A DNA stretch of 8,218 bases from Actinomycetota bacterium (GTDB lineage: Bacteria > Actinomycetota > Actinomycetes > Actinomycetales > Actinomycetaceae), in contig JAHYYD010000094.1 of NCBI GenBank assembly GCA_019425105.1, positions 1 to 8,218 of the forward strand. The letters run 5' to 3'. The position numbers were made by a program, and so were the translations under genes. Shown here in pieces: positions 5,750 to 8,218 of the stretch. The stretch's first letter is position 1, and the number at the start of each line of letters is the position of its first letter. The notes under the pieces are model-generated. The model was not told the origin of the DNA. It was given only the letters and a program-made list of their open reading frames with translations, and made no database searches.

Positions 5750-8218
5750 CAGGCCTCGTCGTCCAAATCGGCCGTGTCCTCAAGGAGGCGCTCAAGCTCC
5801 TCTTCCCCGGGCAGGAATGCAGGCGTCTGCGAATCCGGCTCCGGGAGGCTGTCGGCGTTCGCGGCGACGTCGAAGAAATCATCGTCGTCATCGATAGCTG
5901 CGGTCGGCTCCGGGGCAGTGACGATACCAGCCGGATCGTCATTGCTCACAACGGTAATCTCGGGGCACGAAGGGGCGGAACCAGCAGCATCCGCGTATTC
6001 CCACGCGGCTGCGGCAAGCGCACGGTAGGAGTCGATCGTGATCGTCACCGGCTCGGTCAGCTCGACGTCGTCAAGGGTCAACACACCAGAACGGTGCGCT
6101 TTTGCCACCTGGGACAGTCCGCACGTCCACGTCCCGTCACGATGATGCTTCGGGGCGGGGTGTGCCTCCAGCAGACCACGCATGTCGATCGCGAGGTAGC
6201 TGGGGCGCTGGCCGCGGGGCGCACGGATGACGTCCCTGGCCTGGTGGACACCCGTGAGAACGTGCATGGCGGGAACACCCGCGGCCACGGCTCCCATGAT
6301 GTCGGTCTCGAGGCGGTCACCTACGGCGAGCGGGTTCTGCGCACCCACGAGCTCGCTCGCGCGACGATAGATGCCCGGCTCAGGCTTTCCGCCGGCAGTG
6401 GGACGCTTGTGGGTCGCGTGCTGGATCGCGCGCACGAGCGAACCGTTGCCAAGCGCCTGCCCACGCTCAACGGGCAGCGTCGCGTCGAGGTTGGACGCGT
6501 AGAAAGCAGCGCCCCGCTCGATTGCGAACGCGCCCTCGGACAGAAGCGCCCAATCCACCTGCTTATCGAGGCCCTGCACGACGGCGGCGGGCTCATCGTC
6601 AGCACTATCAACGAGAACGAAGCCACGCTCTTCCAGCGCGAGGCGCAGACCCGCACCACCAATCACAAAGACCTTCGAGCCTTCCTCAAGCTCCTCAGCC
6701 ATGATCGCGGCAATATCCATCGCGGAGGTCATAATCATGTCAGCCGTCGCGTCAAAGTCCATGCTGTTGAGCTTCTCGGCCACTTGCGCAGGCGTACGCA
6801 TTGCGTTGTTCGTGACGAAGGCAGAAGCCATACCAAGCTCACGCGCCTCAACGACGGACGCAGCCGCATGCTCGATGCGCTCGTCACCCGACCACGCGGT
6901 GCCATCAAGGTCAAGGAGAGCACAATCGTAGTCCTCGGCGAGGGCGTTGCCGGTACCACGCAGCGGCGAACGCTTCCCATCGACATCTGAATCCTGGTAC
7001 AGGGCAACGTCGATGATCTCAGCATCTTCAGCAACGGCAGGCATAGCATCGAGAACCTCGCCGGCTTCCTCGTCGCGACCGAGCTCTGTCAGGCGCTGTG
7101 CCTTCACTTCCATCAGGCGACGACGCAGTTCGTCATCGGCAGAGGCAGGCAGTGCAGCGAGAGCATCGTCGACGATCACGAGGCCGACGTCAGCCTGGCC
7201 GAGGTCGGCGCGGGCACCGGAGGAGACGAGGACGAGCTCGACCTGCTCAGCGAGATCAAGGGACGAGGCATCGGTTGCGTCGATGATTTCGACGGCCTTC
7301 TCCGGATGGCCAAGACCGCGTTCGGCATCTGCCTCGACTGCACGCAGCGATGAATCGCCGCGCATACGACGGACCGCACGAACCTCGCGCAGAGCTTCCT
7401 CGTAGCGGCCGGACGCGTAAGCAGTGAGAGCAGCGGCCTCACGCACAACATCGACGCGACCGGCGCGGGAAACCGCCGCCTGAGCATGCTGATACGCAGC
7501 CTCCGGATCGAGATCAATCAGCTGCCCAGCCATCACGAGATGACGCGCAACGATGTCTCGGTTAGGACCGGAAAGGGTGGCAAGGGCACGCAGCGCATCA
7601 CGGTCAAGCTCATCGGCGCTAACACCGGCCGGAATCGTCGGTTCGTTTCCGTTCGGCGACACGTATTCATCCGTCGACGAATAGTTCTTATACGAAGCAT
7701 CCTTACGGCGGTCGTCGCGGAAACCACCCCGGCGATCGTCCCGACGCTGGTGACCGCCGCGTCGATCATCGCGACGCTGGAAACCACCACGATCCCCACG
7801 GCGCTCATCGCGACCACCGAAATCACGACGATCATTGTCGCGGCGCTGGTAATCACGACGCTCGCCATCACGACGGTCGTAACCACCCCGGCGATCATCA
7901 CGCTGCTGGTAGCCACCGCGTCGATCATCGCGACGCTGGAAACCACCACGATCCCCACGACGATCATCACGGCCACCGAAATCACGACGATCATTGTCGC
8001 GGCGCTGGAAGTCACGGCGATCACCATCACGTCGATCATCACGGAAACCGCCACGACGATCATCACGCTGCTGGTAGCCACCACGACGGTCATCACGACG
8101 CTGGAAACCACCACGATCCCCACGGTCACCGCGATCTGACTGACGCTCACGCCACTGGGGCTCACGCTTCTGGTATCCACCACGGCCGAATTCGCCGCGT
8201 CCTCGAGTCTCTTCTGCC
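5749..8218 (-). CDS. RGG-tailed TPR / HAD-IIA phosphatase fusion (5' end outside window)
   Basis: The frame is open from the right edge to the stop at 5749-5751, about 822 visible residues. The first in-frame start codon inside the window is GTG 7662, so the true start lies beyond 8218. In order: an Arg/Gly/Asp-rich repeat tail (about 185 residues visible); then, counted from GTG 7662, TPR-like helical pairs (10-215); a HAD-IIA phosphatase core (248-500); a conserved Trp-containing extension (500-560); and an acidic Asp/Glu tail (585-637). HAD motifs are intact: DLDGT (D251, D253), FVTNN (T284), GKPEP (K426) and GDRLETD (D449, D454). M. tuberculosis encodes the matching parts as two genes, Rv1691 (TPR) and Rv1692, the latter reported as a glycerol-3-phosphate phosphatase. 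The substrate here is thus probably glycerol phosphate or a similar small phosphoester (inference). Its stop overlaps the start of the small downstream gene. Confidence 0.88.
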   Translation of the reverse strand, partial: AEETRGRGEFGRGGYQKREPQWRERQSDRGDRGDRGGFQRRDDRRGGYQQRDDRRGGFRDDRRDGDRRDFQRRDNDRRDFGGRDDRRGDRGGFQRRDDRRGGYQQRDDRRGGYDRRDGERRDYQRRDNDRRDFGGRDERRGDRGGFQRRDDRRGGHQRRDDRRGGFRDDRRKDASYKNYSSTDEYVSPNGNEPTIPAGVSADELDRDALRALATLSGPNRDIVARHLVMAGQLIDLDPEAAYQHAQAAVSRAGRVDVVREAAALTAYASGRYEEALREVRAVRRMRGDSSLRAVEADAERGLGHPEKAVEIIDATDASSLDLAEQVELVLVSSGARADLGQADVGLVIVDDALAALPASADDELRRRLMEVKAQRLTELGRDEEAGEVLDAMPAVAEDAEIIDVALYQDSDVDGKRSPLRGTGNALAEDYDCALLDLDGTAWSGDERIEHAAASVVEARELGMASAFVTNNAMRTPAQVAEKLNSMDFDATADMIMTSAMDIAAIMAEELEEGSKVFVIGGAGLRLALEERGFVLVDSADDEPAAVVQGLDKQVDWALLSEGAFAIERGAAFYASNLDATLPVERGQALGNGSLVRAIQHATHKRPTAGGKPEPGIYRRASELVGAQNPLAVGDRLETDIMGAVAAGVPAMHVLTGVHQARDVIRAPRGQRPSYLAIDMRGLLEAHPAPKHHRDGTWTCGLSQVAKAHRSGVLTLDDVELTEPVTITIDSYRALAAAAWEYADAAGSAPSCPEITVVSNDDPAGIVTAPEPTAAIDDDDDFFDVAANADSLPEPDSQTPAFLPGEEELERLLEDTADLDDEA
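7777..8124 (-). repeat. In-frame 165/159-bp tandem repeats encoding RGG/RDDR-type tail
   Basis: The 24-base stretch beginning CTGGAAACCACCACGATC (plus strand) recurs at 7777, 7936 and 8101, giving periods of 159 and 165 bases, both multiples of three. Between units, 7814-7849 equals 7973-8008 exactly (36 bases) and 7893-7917 equals 8058-8082. The two full units differ by a two-codon indel and scattered substitutions; a third, shorter copy of the first part continues from 7776 to about 7711. In protein each unit carries DRGGFQRRDDRRGG, YQQRDDRRGG, QRRDNDRRDFGGRD. Arg is about 40 percent of residues, alternating with Asp, with Phe or Tyr after GG. Such RGG/RGGF tails usually bind RNA or drive condensation; no catalytic role is expected. 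Confidence 0.9.

Noticed and set aside
6094..6990. 298-codon plus-strand open frame
   Set aside because: It is antisense to the HAD domain, whose four catalytic motifs are intact on the minus strand. No plausible domain or ribosome site was seen.
7777..8124. CRISPR-like array
   Set aside because: Repeat spacing is 159-165 bases, the intervening sequence is itself repetitive, and everything is in frame with a protein. There are no unique spacers of the usual length.
7486..8139. Val/Thr/Ile-rich frames on both strands over the repeat region (also 7533-8183 on the minus strand), looking like membrane proteins
   Set aside because: They are alternate-frame readings of the Arg/Asp/Gly repeats: GAT and CGT codons shifted give Ile, Thr, Val and Ala. 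The frame continuous with the phosphatase explains the sequence better.

Overview
The window is a GC-rich, minus-strand gene cluster from an actinobacterium. The gene order, read in the direction of transcription (high to low coordinates), is TPR/HAD phosphatase, small protein, tlyA, nadK, recN, steA-like, steB-like, pyrG. This matches the order known from Mycobacterium tuberculosis (Rv1691 to Rv1699) and Corynebacterium (tlyA-ppnK-recN-steA-steB). Protein details and base composition would suit the Actinomyces/Schaalia group or a relative, but that placement is a guess from memory of family sequences, not a measured result.

Region by region: from the right edge (8218) to 5749 a single open frame encodes the C-terminal 822 or so residues of a protein that starts outside the window. 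It has an Arg/Gly/Asp-rich repeat tail (7663-8217), a TPR-like helical region, a HAD-IIA phosphatase domain and an acidic tail. A 62-residue protein (5561-5749) follows, then the rRNA 2'-O-methyltransferase TlyA (4737-5564), NAD kinase (3910-4740), the DNA-repair ATPase RecN (2237-3913), a SteA-like membrane-anchored protein (1095-2240) and a SteB/MctB-like membrane-anchored protein (205-1098). A 136-base gap with a strong GC hairpin (141-178) separates these from the first codons of CTP synthase (pyrG), which runs off the left edge.

Every junction from the HAD gene to steB overlaps: one TGATG, then GTGA, ATGA, GTGA, ATGA, ATGA. These genes are therefore almost certainly co-transcribed and probably translationally coupled. 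The set mixes RNA modification (TlyA), cofactor supply (NADP from NadK), recombination repair (RecN), probable glycerol-3-phosphate recycling (HAD) and cell-division control (SteA/SteB). This is a conserved actinobacterial neighbourhood rather than a dedicated pathway.

The most unusual element is the right end. A long RGG-type polyampholytic tail built from near-identical 165/159-bp tandem repeats is joined in frame to a TPR-plus-phosphatase protein whose two parts are separate genes in M. tuberculosis. No mobile element, CRISPR array, tRNA or rRNA was seen. No stretch over 300 bases lacks a gene.
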